Virus record (IMG/VR): IMGVR_UViG_3300024180_000005
Coordinates: 16,219 to 80,218 of that record
Length of the DNA stretch: 64,000 nucleotides
Origin: a virus
Direction: 5' to 3' (one strand)
Part shown: piece by piece, positions 17,310 through 25,869 of the stretch
Position numbering within the stretch: position 1 is the stretch's first letter
Layout: every line of letters starts with the position of its first letter
Position numbers and translations under genes: made by a program
Notes under the pieces: model-generated
The model's database searches: none
Told to the model about the DNA's origin: nothing
The model's input: the letters and a program-made list of their open reading frames with translations, nothing else

Positions 17310-18272
17310 ATGGCAAATGAAATGGATGACTTATTCAATGGAGGATTGGATAGTAAAATGGACTTCTTAAACGAAGCAAAATCGAGTAACAACAATGACG
17401 GAATCTACAGAGTAGATCTTAAATTGACAAAAGATGAGAAAAAGGGATGGAGATCTGTAGTAAGATTTTTACCTAACTTAACACAAGAGGGTAAGATAGG
17501 GCAATCTGCGATCGAGAAGATCTCGCATTACGTAGATATTAAATCTGCAAGAGAGTTAAGTGGATGGTTTGATTCTGCGAAAAACTTTAATGAGAAATGT
17601 CCTTTAACTGATTTATACTACCAGATGCAGAATTCTAAAAATGCAGTTTTGATGGAGAAATCAAAACAGTTAAAGTATTCTAAAAAATACTACTCTTATG
17701 TTTTAGTATTAGAAGATGAACAACAACCAGAATTAGTTGGTAAGATTATGGTTTTCCAGTACGGTAAAACTATTAAAGATAAAATCATGGCTGAGAAAAA
17801 CGGAGAAATATCTGGAGTTCCTTGTAATGTTTTTGACTTATCAGCTGGAAAGGATTTCGTTCTTGTTGTTAAGAAAATTCAAACTGGTGATGAAACATAC
17901 CCTGATTACAAAATGAGTATGTTTAAAGGAGAAACAACATCTTTACCTATTTACAAAAATGGTATTTTCAAAAATGCACCTTTAGAAGATGGTAAAATCG
18001 CACCGAATGCACAAGCGGTTGTTAAAAATTTCTTATTAGAAAGAAGTGTTGACTTGGAAGATTTCTCACCAAAAAGATTGACTGAGGAGCAACAAGTTAA
18101 AATTACTGAGATTTCAAACTTTTTAACTGGTAAAGCAAGTTCTTCATTTAGTGGATCTAAAGAGTCTAAACCATCATCAGAAGATTTTTCTTTTGAGGAA
18201 AACTTTTCTGAGAAAGCAACTGCAACATCTACAACCTCTACAGAAGAGGATGATTTCTTTGCAGACCTTTAA
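17310..18272 (+). CDS. 32: gp32-like single-stranded DNA-binding protein
   Basis: 320 aa, close to T4 gp32 (301 aa). N-terminal helical region, then an OB-fold core with the gp32-like segment SVVRFLPN and aromatic/basic stretches (KYSKKYYSYVLVL), then a Ser/Thr-rich linker and a strongly acidic C-terminus ending EEDDFFADL, typical of SSB tails that recruit replication proteins. T4 gp32 has a His-Cys3 zinc site; here only one Cys (NEKCPL) and a His (ISHYVD) are seen nearby, so the zinc site seems lost. It would coat single-stranded DNA in replication and recombination with the RecA at 56-57 kb. Confidence 0.85.
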   Translation: MANEMDDLFNGGLDSKMDFLNEAKSSNNNDGIYRVDLKLTKDEKKGWRSVVRFLPNLTQEGKIGQSAIEKISHYVDIKSARELSGWFDSAKNFNEKCPLTDLYYQMQNSKNAVLMEKSKQLKYSKKYYSYVLVLEDEQQPELVGKIMVFQYGKTIKDKIMAEKNGEISGVPCNVFDLSAGKDFVLVVKKIQTGDETYPDYKMSMFKGETTSLPIYKNGIFKNAPLEDGKIAPNAQAVVKNFLLERSVDLEDFSPKRLTEEQQVKITEISNFLTGKASSSFSGSKESKPSSEDFSFEENFSEKATATSTTSTEEDDFFADL

Positions 18273-18294
18273 TTTTCATTTGAAACACAAAAAA

Positions 18295-18324
18295 AAACTC
18301 TAATTTTCATTAGAGTTTTTTTTT
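18295..18324 (+). terminator. intrinsic terminator after the SSB gene
   Basis: Hairpin AAAACTCTAA-TTTTCA-TTAGAGTTTT with a long T-run. Confidence 0.85.
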
Positions 18325-18353
18325 GTTTCAAATATATAACAGGGTATACCACT

Positions 18354-18365
18354 TTTAATATATAA
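18354..18365 (+). promoter_or_regulatory. TTTAATATATAA box, 3 nt before ATG
   Basis: Exact box followed by AAT and the ATG at 18369 of the homing endonuclease. Confidence 0.6.
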
Positions 18366-18368
18366 AAT

Positions 18369-20330
18369 ATGATAATTAGTAAACTAGTATTAGTTAAAAG
18401 TTCCAAATATTATAAAAACTTGGGATATGATATAGATGATAAGTATATAAAAGTTGATATATTACATTTACCAAAAGGATCACATGTTATGATTTTATCA
18501 AAGTGTGATTATTGTAATAATGAGAAAGAAGTTTCATATAAAAACTATAATAGGAATATATCAATAAATGGTAAATTTTCGTGTTCTATAAAATGTGGAG
18601 TTTTAAAATCAAAGGAAACAAATTTAGAAAAATATGGTGTTGAATCAACGAATCAATTAGATTCAAAGAAATATAAATCTAAAAAGAGTCTGTTAAAAAA
18701 ATATGGTGTTGATCATGTTTCAAAATTAGAATCTAGTAAAAAATCCAAAAGTATTAAAATGTTATCTAAATCTAATGAAATATCCAATAATATTAAAAAA
18801 TATTGGGAAAGCTTAGAAAGAGATGATATTGAAAGAATAAATAATAAGAGGGAATTAAGTAATATAAAGAAATATGGTTTTAAAAATGTTTCACAAGTTG
18901 AATTATTTAAAGAAAAGGTTAAGAAGACTAACTTAGAGAAATATGGTGGTTATACATATCAATCTAATATTTTGATGAGTAAGGTAATTGATACAAACTT
19001 GGAGAAATATGGTGTAACACATTCATCTAGTAATACTAAAATTAAAGAAAAGGTTAAGAAGACTAACTTAGAGAAATATGGCTTTGAATGTGTCAGTAAA
19101 TCACCTATAATTAAAAAGAAGATAATTGATACAAATTTAGAGAAGTATGGCGTTGAAAACATTATGTTTTTACCAAACATTGTTAAGAATTTGAATGATA
19201 AGTTTTATAAAAAATACAAAGTAAATAGTTATTTTAAAACAGATGAATTTAAAAATAGTATAAAGTATAATCCGGTTGCAAATGAGATTTTCAGAAAAAA
19301 TCTTATAATTAACAATCATGAAAATTATATAAGTTATATTTCTAATAATATCTCTGAATTTAAATGTGATTGTGGTAATTCTCATACTTTTCAAATAAGT
19401 AGTGTTAATTTCCATAATAGAAATAATTCAAATCTACCTTTATGTACAATATGTTTCCCAATTGGTGAAAACTCATCTCTTAAAGAAATTGAATTAAGAA
19501 ATTATATAAATTCAATTTATGAGGGTAAAATAATAAGTTCGTATAGAGATGGTTTAGAAATAGATATTTATTTACCTGATTTGAAAATAGGTTTTGAATT
19601 CAATGGTCTATATTGGCATTCCGAAGAGTATAAAGATAGAAACTATCACATAGATAAAACAAATTATTTTAAAAATAGAGGTATAAGAATAATACACATC
19701 TGGGAAGATGATTGGGACAACAAAAAAGAAATAATTAAAAGTCAAATTATAAATTGGATTGGATCATCAACTAATAAAATATATGCAAGAAAGTGTGAGA
19801 TTAGAGAAGTTGGTCAGTTAGATTATAAACTTTTTTTAGATAATAATCATATACAAGGTTTCATAAGATCAAAAATAAGAATTGGTTTATATTATAAAGA
19901 TGAATTGGTTAGTTTGATGACATTTGATAATTTAGAAGGTAGAAGAGTAATGCAAGAAGGTGGGTGGAATTTATCTAGGTTCTGTAATAAATTAAATATA
20001 AATGTAATCGGAGGGGCTTCTAAGTTATTAAAACATTTCATAAAATATTATAAACCAAATAGGATAATTAGTTATGCAGACTTAAGTTGGAGTAATGGGA
20101 AGCTTTATTATAAATTAGGATTTGAATTATCTAATATATCAAAGCCTGATTATAAGTATATAAACGAGAGTGTTCGTATAAACAAACAAAAATTTACAAA
20201 AAGTAGGTTAAGAAAACTAGGATATAATACTTCCAGAACAGAAGATGAAATAACTAAGGAATTGGGTTTATCAAAAATATATGGTTGTGGTCAATTAAAA
20301 TTTGAACTTTTACTAGATAAATTACTATAA
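18369..20330 (+). CDS. free-standing homing endonuclease, Vsr-like nuclease with YG repeats, 653 aa
   Basis: Paralogue of the protein at 10281-12035. N-terminal Cys motif (CDYCNNEKEVSY ... CSIKCG), seven to eight NLEKYGV-type repeats (about 90-300), a Cys pair (CDCGNSH ... CTICFP), then the nuclease core GLEIDIYLPDLKIGFEFNG, YWHSE, IRIIHIWEDDW and the shared C-terminal region (LMTFDNLEGRR, NLSRFCNK, VIGGASKLLKHF, YYKLGF, GCGQLKFELLL). It sits between the SSB gene and a tRNA-like element, a typical target neighbourhood. It carries the same AT box as structural genes, so it has adopted phage expression signals. Confidence 0.75.
   Translation: MIISKLVLVKSSKYYKNLGYDIDDKYIKVDILHLPKGSHVMILSKCDYCNNEKEVSYKNYNRNISINGKFSCSIKCGVLKSKETNLEKYGVESTNQLDSKKYKSKKSLLKKYGVDHVSKLESSKKSKSIKMLSKSNEISNNIKKYWESLERDDIERINNKRELSNIKKYGFKNVSQVELFKEKVKKTNLEKYGGYTYQSNILMSKVIDTNLEKYGVTHSSSNTKIKEKVKKTNLEKYGFECVSKSPIIKKKIIDTNLEKYGVENIMFLPNIVKNLNDKFYKKYKVNSYFKTDEFKNSIKYNPVANEIFRKNLIINNHENYISYISNNISEFKCDCGNSHTFQISSVNFHNRNNSNLPLCTICFPIGENSSLKEIELRNYINSIYEGKIISSYRDGLEIDIYLPDLKIGFEFNGLYWHSEEYKDRNYHIDKTNYFKNRGIRIIHIWEDDWDNKKEIIKSQIINWIGSSTNKIYARKCEIREVGQLDYKLFLDNNHIQGFIRSKIRIGLYYKDELVSLMTFDNLEGRRVMQEGGWNLSRFCNKLNINVIGGASKLLKHFIKYYKPNRIISYADLSWSNGKLYYKLGFELSNISKPDYKYINESVRINKQKFTKSRLRKLGYNTSRTEDEITKELGLSKIYGCGQLKFELLLDKLL
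18909..19081 (+). repeat. 38-bp exact direct repeat pair inside the endonuclease
   Basis: The same 38-bp sequence starts at 18909 and at 19044 (beginning AAAGAAAAGGTTAAGAAGAC) and encodes the KEKVKKTNLEKYG repeat unit. Identity at DNA level suggests recent internal duplication or gene conversion between repeat units. Confidence 0.8.
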
Positions 20331-20339
20331 TAAATAAAT

Positions 20340-20407
20340 GCAGTGTTAGCATAAGTAATGCGCTATACTACCAGTATAGAGATTCTGTTCAAATCAGAAC
20401 ACTTGCT
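20340..20407 (+). tRNA. degenerate tRNA-like element (apparent anticodon ACC)
   Basis: A tRNA-like fold is visible: anticodon stem CTATA/TATAG with loop CTACCAG (anticodon ACC, which would read the Gly codon GGU), T-arm TTCTG-TTCAAAT-CAGAA with a good T-loop, and a D-stem GCAT/ATGC. Defects: the D-loop has only five bases and lacks GG, and the acceptor GCAGTG pairs with CACTTGC only with a bulge, as if one A were lost. Possibly a decayed tRNA beside the homing endonuclease that ends 9 bp upstream. Confidence 0.5.
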
Positions 20408-20426
20408 CTAAAAAATAAAAATCATT

Positions 20427-21386
20427 ATGAGTCTAAATAATAAGACATTTAAAGACAACAAAACCGGTGAAATTATAAAAGTAATTGATTCGTTTGAAAA
20501 TATAGCAATTCTAGAAAATAAAACTAAAATTGATAAAAGGAGACTTATGGATCCAAATCATTTTACAGAACAAATAGATCCTTCTTCATTTTTCAATACA
20601 CAAAATGCATATGATGATTTATTTGAGAAAATAAAAACCATTCCAACGGATAGATTACCTGATGATAATGGTGAGATTAAACCAGTAGTAAATATCGATA
20701 GTAGGTATACACCACCTGTAGAAGATGATAGTGCGGTGATATATGGTACTATTGATGATGAGAAGGAAGAGTTGGCTAGAAAATATGGAGTTAATAATGT
20801 TAATACTGAATCTACTTCTCGACAAAATGAAGTTTTTGCTAAAATACTTGGGGATAGTGAAGAATTAAATGAGTTACCTTTTGTAGATTCAAAATCTTTT
20901 ACCAATGAGGAACCACATGTTCAAAGTGTTGATGTTGATAGTAATAACGAAAAGGTATATTTACAACCCAAAGAAGATCCCATTTACACAATGTTTAGAG
21001 GTGTTAAAAGATCAGTAAACTTCAACCTTGATTTGAAATTGGAAAATAAAATACCAAGATTAGATTTCATAGAAATGATGGAAGACTCATACGAAAAAAG
21101 TATTATTGACTTTTTGGCCGAGGAATTTATGAATGAATTATTAAAAGACCCAAAGGTTTTAAAAGAAAGTATAAAGGCGAAAATAAGTGAAATGGTTTAT
21201 AAGAAAAAAACTACAAGAAAGTCAGTTGCTAAAAAGCCAGTTGCTAAAAAATCAGTTGCTAAAAAGCCAGTTGCTAAAAAATCAGTTACCAAACCAATTT
21301 CGAGTAAAAGAAATCTTAAAAGAGACTTAACAGACTCGACAAAAGATATAAATATAGTAAAAAAAGAGACTGAGCAAAATGATTGA
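20427..21386 (+). CDS. structural protein with histone-like C-terminal repeats, 319 aa
   Basis: Not recognised by family. N-terminal region contains DPNHFTEQIDPSSFF and long acidic stretches; the middle (SVNFNLDLKLENKIPRLDFIEMM ...) looks folded; the C-terminus has repeats of KKPVAKKSVA (residues about 260-290), like histone H1 or bacterial AlgP tails, then a basic segment. It overlaps the next gene by 8 bp and precedes two virion proteins, so it is probably structural or assembly-related, perhaps contacting DNA through the basic tail. Confidence 0.55.
   Translation: MSLNNKTFKDNKTGEIIKVIDSFENIAILENKTKIDKRRLMDPNHFTEQIDPSSFFNTQNAYDDLFEKIKTIPTDRLPDDNGEIKPVVNIDSRYTPPVEDDSAVIYGTIDDEKEELARKYGVNNVNTESTSRQNEVFAKILGDSEELNELPFVDSKSFTNEEPHVQSVDVDSNNEKVYLQPKEDPIYTMFRGVKRSVNFNLDLKLENKIPRLDFIEMMEDSYEKSIIDFLAEEFMNELLKDPKVLKESIKAKISEMVYKKKTTRKSVAKKPVAKKSVAKKPVAKKSVTKPISSKRNLKRDLTDSTKDINIVKKETEQND
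21225..21285 (+). repeat. tandem 30-bp repeat encoding PVAKKSVAKK
   Basis: A 30-bp unit (with two related 15-bp halves, CAGTTGCTAAAAAGC and CAGTTGCTAAAAAAT) repeats about twice in tandem, encoding the lysine/alanine tail. Length variation between related phages would be expected. Confidence 0.7.
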
Positions 21387-21780
21387 TGAGAGATTTTTAA
21401 CAGCTGCAATAAATATTAGAAGAACCTATTTAAAACTAACTTCTAATTTAGATTTATATAAAAATAAGGCAGAAGTAACTTTATTAAAGTTAGAGAAGGC
21501 ATACGATGATCTTGAGAAATTAAATATAAGGATAAAAGAAGGTAAAAAAAATGGGTCGGATGATGAAGTTAAAGACGACTTGTTAAAAATATTCTCAGAA
21601 ATTGAGGATGAGGGTAATAGAATCGAGAAATTTTTAGAACCTTTAAATAAAGAAATTGAAAAGTTGGCAATTGAAGAACAGCAGTTATATAGCAATATTT
21701 GTAAGGCTCATTCAAATTTATCTGAAGATGATATAGTAGATATTGTCAGAAAAAGATTGACAAAAGAAAACCTCTTGTAG
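21379..21780 (+). CDS. coiled-coil hypothetical protein, 133 aa
   Basis: Almost entirely charged helix with heptad-like spacing (YKNKAEVTLLKLEKAYDDLEKL, IEDEGNRIEKFLEPLNKEIEKL), so probably a coiled coil. It overlaps the preceding structural gene by 8 bp and ends at a terminator, which suggests joint expression. Could be a small assembly chaperone or a core component; the sequence does not decide. Confidence 0.6.
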   Translation: MIDERFLTAAINIRRTYLKLTSNLDLYKNKAEVTLLKLEKAYDDLEKLNIRIKEGKKNGSDDEVKDDLLKIFSEIEDEGNRIEKFLEPLNKEIEKLAIEEQQLYSNICKAHSNLSEDDIVDIVRKRLTKENLL

Positions 21781-21802
21781 TAGCGAGAGGTTTTCTTTTT
21801 TT
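21764..21802 (+). terminator. intrinsic terminator
   Basis: Stem GAAAACCTC/GAGGTTTTC around the stop codon, with a T-run. Confidence 0.8.
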
Positions 21803-21831
21803 ATATATAATAAAAAGATTTCAACTCTCAA

Positions 21832-23769
21832 ATGGCTAAAATTTCAAAATATGTTAAGTTAGATAGAGATATATTATTAGAATATATCTATAATGATGGT
21901 AACATGATTAGTGACCAGTATAAAATACTGGTTGACTCAAGAGATAACAGAAGATCGTATATAGCAGGAGACTTAAGTGGTACAGGTAATACAAATATTA
22001 AAGGTCAAGAGAATCAACTTTTTAAGTTAGATTCTGTTTCTGGAAAATATGGTATCGTAAACCCAGATTATTACTCATATCTTCAGTATAAAGAATTTTC
22101 TTCTAGTATTCCTGTTAGACATGATACTATTAAAGTTCATATACCAATAAATTGGACTTTTGGTGAACACTTAGGTTTCTATATCAGAGTTTATACTTTA
22201 GATGAGACCAATACAAACCCATTTGAGATTTCCAATTTCTATTTTGATATGACAAATGTTTCTCAGCAATATTTGTTAAACTATTCTACACCACCTTTAT
22301 TATTTCAAGAAAAACTTTGGGGAAAAACTATAGAAATAGAGGTTCCGGCTATAAATGAAATCGCAACTCAAAAAGTTGATGGTAGTCCAAAAGAAGATAG
22401 TATAAATTACAACCTTACAAATGGTATCGGTTTGAGTATAACTGCACCAATTTTTATCGACTTTTTCTTCATTGATGGTATACAAAAAGTTAATGGTATA
22501 TCAACATACATACTTGCAGGAAAAGTAACAACTACAATCCCACAAACTCCAGAATTTGAAAGATTAGGTCTTGTTGTAAAACACTCGACGGAAGGGGACT
22601 TTTTTGAAATTCACGGAACCTATAATGATAATATTGCAGAATTCAAAAAGTTCATAGATGATTCATTTACTATGGGACATAGATACTATGTACAATATAA
22701 CATAACAACATATGAACAAAATATTCGTGGGAAAACAACAACTGTAACTGTTCATGATGGTTTTAATGAAACAATAGAATATAGACCAATTATAAAATTT
22801 TCTACTACAACCGCAATAATAGATGTTGAGATGAGACTTATCGATTCTGTTGATGATTCGTATATTCTAAGGAGAGCATCATATGGTATGTTACAAGATG
22901 AAGTTTCTAAATATAGTACAAATATGTTAAAAATAAATTTAACAAATGCCACAAAGCCTAAAATCTATAATGTTAAAAATGCAATTGATGCATCTTTACT
23001 AGGTGTTACTAACGCAATGGGTAGGACTACAACACCAAGAGGTAGAACAAATAATATGGCATCAAGTGGTGCAGGATTCAATGTTGGTATAGCAGTAAAT
23101 AAAGGTGACTTAGGAAGTGGAAATAGTTTTGGTGCAGGTGTTGGTAATAATGGTGGTGTATTTGGTGGTAATTCTAATACTACACAAGTACAAACAATAA
23201 AGGTTCCTTATCCAGTCCTTGTAGATAAATTTAACATAATAGGTAAATCAGAAAATTCTGTTTTTAATAATAATACCTTCTATGGAAATGCAAAAATGCA
23301 AATAAAGATATACCCATTTGATAATATAATTAAATTTATAATTGCATCGGGTGATCCATTGAAGCCAGACTATTTAGATATGACAGGTTTAGGTGAGATA
23401 AAACTTGTTTTTAAAAATGATAACACAACACAGGAGTTTCCATTGATGATAGAATCAAGTGATATAAATCTTAAATTAGGACAAATTGTGTTTAAATTAC
23501 CACAAAGTAAAGTTTTAAGTGTTAAAAAGATATATGAATCAGGTGTAAATATATTTTATATAACATCATTTAATCAGGGAAATACTTCTGTAGTTTATAC
23601 TGGATTATATCAAATATTTGATAATCTTAAAAATGTTTCAGATCTTAATAAAGATTCTGTGGTAGTTGGTAATTCGGCTATAAATCAAGATCCTAAATTA
23701 CCTAGAGAAACCGCAGTGGTTACTAGAAAATTAATAACAAGTGAAACGGCACCTACTAAAAAGGGTTAG
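21832..23769 (+). CDS. large virion structural protein, 645 aa
   Basis: Strand-rich protein with no signal peptide. The N-terminal 350 residues read like stacked beta domains (HIPINWTFGEHLGFYIRVY); a Gly/Asn-rich flexible stretch (about 410-450, GVGNNGGVFGGNSN) separates them from a C-terminal domain. Composition and position, directly before a tail-tube-like gene, suggest a baseplate or tail-associated protein. I do not recognise a named T4 counterpart. The gene starts at ATG 21832 after an A-rich leader. Confidence 0.6.
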   Translation: MAKISKYVKLDRDILLEYIYNDGNMISDQYKILVDSRDNRRSYIAGDLSGTGNTNIKGQENQLFKLDSVSGKYGIVNPDYYSYLQYKEFSSSIPVRHDTIKVHIPINWTFGEHLGFYIRVYTLDETNTNPFEISNFYFDMTNVSQQYLLNYSTPPLLFQEKLWGKTIEIEVPAINEIATQKVDGSPKEDSINYNLTNGIGLSITAPIFIDFFFIDGIQKVNGISTYILAGKVTTTIPQTPEFERLGLVVKHSTEGDFFEIHGTYNDNIAEFKKFIDDSFTMGHRYYVQYNITTYEQNIRGKTTTVTVHDGFNETIEYRPIIKFSTTTAIIDVEMRLIDSVDDSYILRRASYGMLQDEVSKYSTNMLKINLTNATKPKIYNVKNAIDASLLGVTNAMGRTTTPRGRTNNMASSGAGFNVGIAVNKGDLGSGNSFGAGVGNNGGVFGGNSNTTQVQTIKVPYPVLVDKFNIIGKSENSVFNNNTFYGNAKMQIKIYPFDNIIKFIIASGDPLKPDYLDMTGLGEIKLVFKNDNTTQEFPLMIESSDINLKLGQIVFKLPQSKVLSVKKIYESGVNIFYITSFNQGNTSVVYTGLYQIFDNLKNVSDLNKDSVVVGNSAINQDPKLPRETAVVTRKLITSETAPTKKG

Positions 23770-23822
23770 AGGAATCTAAAATTAAATATATATAGAAATT
23801 ACAATTTAATTGTAAATAAAAA

Positions 23823-24437
23823 ATAGTCCCATTAGTTATTCGTCTTTCCAGTCAGTCCTCCCAATTTGTCTTTAATTTACCGCAAGATTTCTTAAAGCCA
23901 GAAACTATAGATACATATCAACCCGTCTTAGAGAAGAATTGGGTACAATATGAGAATGTTATAGATTATCTTAATTCTACTATTAAGTCTGTTAATTTTC
24001 CAGGAATATCATTTGATATGCCAAAGCAAATATTAATGAGAGGTAAAGAAAGACAATTTAAACCTGCACAAAATGTTCAAGATATAACAACAACTCATGA
24101 GTTGACTGTTACATTTAGATCAGTAGATGCCGATTTAAATTATTGGCTTATGTTTGATGTATTGACTAAACATTACCTTGATGTTGAAAACGCATTCTTA
24201 AATCCATTTACTATAACTTGTGTAGATATACATAGGGACGCATTATATGTGATAAGATTTTATGAGATTATATTAAAATCTTTGTCGGATAATACCTTTA
24301 ATTATTCACAACAAAAAGTTGTTGCTAAAGACTTTACAATGACCTTCCACTTTAATTTCTATGATATAGAGTTTATCTTGGATAAGAGTAAGGTTCTGGA
24401 ACTTGGTGCATTACCTCAGATTATTCAACGTCTTTAA
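23823..24437 (+). CDS. tail tube-like protein, start codon non-canonical (ATA?)
   Basis: The frame is open from 23820 (after a TAA at 23817) to 24437 and clearly codes before the first ATG at 24018: SQFVFNLPQDFLKPETIDTY, WVQYENVIDYLNSTIKSVNF. The body (VNFPGISF, DITTTHELTVTFRSVDADLN, FTMTFHFNFYDIEF) resembles tail-tube or tube-initiator proteins of contractile-tailed phages. No ATG, GTG or TTG lies in the first part; ATA at 23823, after AAATAAAAA, is the likeliest start, giving about 204 aa. A point-mutated ATG, a sequencing error or a real rare start are the alternatives. Confidence 0.6.
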   Translation: MVPLVIRLSSQSSQFVFNLPQDFLKPETIDTYQPVLEKNWVQYENVIDYLNSTIKSVNFPGISFDMPKQILMRGKERQFKPAQNVQDITTTHELTVTFRSVDADLNYWLMFDVLTKHYLDVENAFLNPFTITCVDIHRDALYVIRFYEIILKSLSDNTFNYSQQKVVAKDFTMTFHFNFYDIEFILDKSKVLELGALPQIIQRL

Positions 24438-24594
24438 TCTTATTATAAAGTTTATCAATAGAGTTCTTTCTTTTCCAAGATTTTGAAGAAGCCATATTCT
24501 GAATATTTTTTATTATATCAGCATCTATGTTCTTTGCGAGTTCTTCAGAAAGAATCTTCAGAAGTTCATCTTCTACGTTTATGTTATCTTTCAT
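24421..24594 (-). CDS. small helical protein, 57 aa
   Basis: Reads MKDNINVEDELLKILSEELA, then a helical segment and ends SIDKLYNKIKDVE. It overlaps the stop of the acetyltransferase gene by 4 bp (ATGA) and converges on the tail-tube gene with a 17-bp tail-to-tail overlap. It is the last gene of the minus-strand glycan island transcript; its role there is unknown. Confidence 0.55.
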   Translation of the reverse strand: MKDNINVEDELLKILSEELAKNIDADIIKNIQNMASSKSWKRKNSIDKLYNKIKDVE

Positions 24595-25115
24595 ATTAAA
24601 TTAAATCTACTAAATAAATCATCAAAATTAGATGAACATAAAAGAGGTGATATTTCATTAATTATTTGTTCATCCATATACCACCACTTTAGTTTTAATA
24701 AATTACTTATTATTTCATCACCAAAACGATATTTAATAACTTTTGCCGGATTACCACCAACTATTGAATATGAGGGAACATCTTTAACAACATGTGAATT
24801 ATTTGCTATAACTGAACCATCACCAATTTTAACACCACTCATTATAGTTGTGTTGGTTCCTATCCAAACATCATTACCTATTATAACATCACCATTAGTT
24901 TTAGGATGGCCTTGTCCATTAAATCTATCAAATGTTCCTAACTCAACATGACCAAAAGGATATGTAGTTACCCAATCAGTTCTATGGTTACCACCTAAAA
25001 ATACTTTTATATTACCACCAATAGAACAAAATGATCCAATATGTAATTGAGAACCTTCTCCCCAAGAAAATAAATTAATGTTATTATGTCCATATGTATA
25101 TCTACCAACTTTCAT
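24591..25115 (-). CDS. hexapeptide-repeat O-acetyltransferase (CatB/xenobiotic acetyltransferase-like)
   Basis: 174 aa left-handed beta-helix protein: VGRYTYGHNNINLF, HIGSFCSIGGNIKVFLGGNH, TNGDVIIGNDVWIGTNTTIM, VKIGDGSVIANNSHV, YSIVGGNPAKVIKYRF. These are the hallmarks of the CatB-like xenobiotic/sugar acetyltransferases; the catalytic His is in the GGNHRTDW loop. It would move acetyl from acetyl-CoA to a sugar hydroxyl. Within a run of glycosyltransferases it most likely decorates the glycan they build. Confidence 0.85.
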   Translation of the reverse strand: MKVGRYTYGHNNINLFSWGEGSQLHIGSFCSIGGNIKVFLGGNHRTDWVTTYPFGHVELGTFDRFNGQGHPKTNGDVIIGNDVWIGTNTTIMSGVKIGDGSVIANNSHVVKDVPSYSIVGGNPAKVIKYRFGDEIISNLLKLKWWYMDEQIINEISPLLCSSNFDDLFSRFNLI

Positions 25116-25209
25116 TATTTTATTTTTGAGTACTTTGGATTCAGACTATTTAATAGATTAGTTATTGCAACTATTAATAATTAGTGGTATAATTGTGACT
25201 ACTCAAATT

Positions 25210-25791
25210 TTATTTTCTTTTTAATACAGTTAAACCGTTATTATTTTCATATTTTTCATATATTAACCATTTACTACCATTTTCTGTTTCTAAGAAATCT
25301 AAAACCGCATTCCATAATCCGTTTTTATTTGTAGATTTATTCTTAATATCATCACTCGCATGTTCATATATTTCTTCATCAACTAAACCAAATGATGTTG
25401 TATCATGTAAAATTATATATTTTGATGACTTATTTGAGTGCAAATTCAATTCTTGTATTAATTGGTTATAGGTATGTAAAGTATCAATAAATAATAAATC
25501 TGTTTTTTCTATTTCAATATTCAAAACATCAGATTCTATAAAAGTATAATCAATGCCATATTTATTTGCAATTTCAACCACATCATTTATTTTTTGGTTT
25601 TTTACAATATCATAGCTAATCATTTTTTTTGGATTGGACATCAACAAAGGCCAAGTTGATGAAACCCATCTAACTCCCATCTCAGTTATATGATCACATT
25701 CTTTACCATATTTTAATAAAGTAGGTAAATGTTCATTGATATCAGATGAAATATTACACTGTTCTTTATAAATTAATTCTATTTCTTTCAT
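25210..25791 (-). CDS. class I SAM-dependent methyltransferase-like protein, 193 aa
   Basis: Rossmann pattern: HITEMGVRWVSSTWPLL (motif I, Gly-poor), KKMISYDIV (acidic residue for AdoMet ribose), TFIESDVLN, DLLFIDTLHTYNQLIQEL and YIILHDTTSFG. This matches the Methyltransf_24/cephalosporin-hydroxylase-like group, often found in polysaccharide clusters. Likely modifies a sugar or lipid acceptor. It is separated from its neighbours by about 80-95 bp of AT-rich DNA on each side, unlike the tightly packed glycosyltransferases upstream. Confidence 0.7.
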   Translation of the reverse strand: MKEIELIYKEQCNISSDINEHLPTLLKYGKECDHITEMGVRWVSSTWPLLMSNPKKMISYDIVKNQKINDVVEIANKYGIDYTFIESDVLNIEIEKTDLLFIDTLHTYNQLIQELNLHSNKSSKYIILHDTTSFGLVDEEIYEHASDDIKNKSTNKNGLWNAVLDFLETENGSKWLIYEKYENNNGLTVLKRK

Positions 25792-25869
25792 TTTAATATT
25801 ATATTTTTTATTTATTGGTTGTGTTTACTCAATATTTACTATCTTTATAAGATAGTTTAATGGTAAAGT

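Noticed and set aside
18600-19260. Regularly spaced repeats within the endonuclease gene, resembling a repeat array
   Set aside because: The repeats encode the NLEKYG protein motif in frame and are degenerate; no uniform spacers or cas genes exist, so this is not a CRISPR array.
19170-19415. 81-aa antisense ORF in the second endonuclease
   Set aside because: Composition is that of antisense AT-rich DNA, with no leader or motif.
23770-23822. Palindrome ACAATTTAATTGT before the tail-tube gene as an operator
   Set aside because: Short and AT-only; such palindromes are frequent in this sequence, and no regulator is linked to it.
25116-25209. AT-rich gap in the glycan island as a regulatory RNA
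   Set aside because: A weak inverted repeat is visible but no terminator or conserved structure; I see nothing that can be supported.
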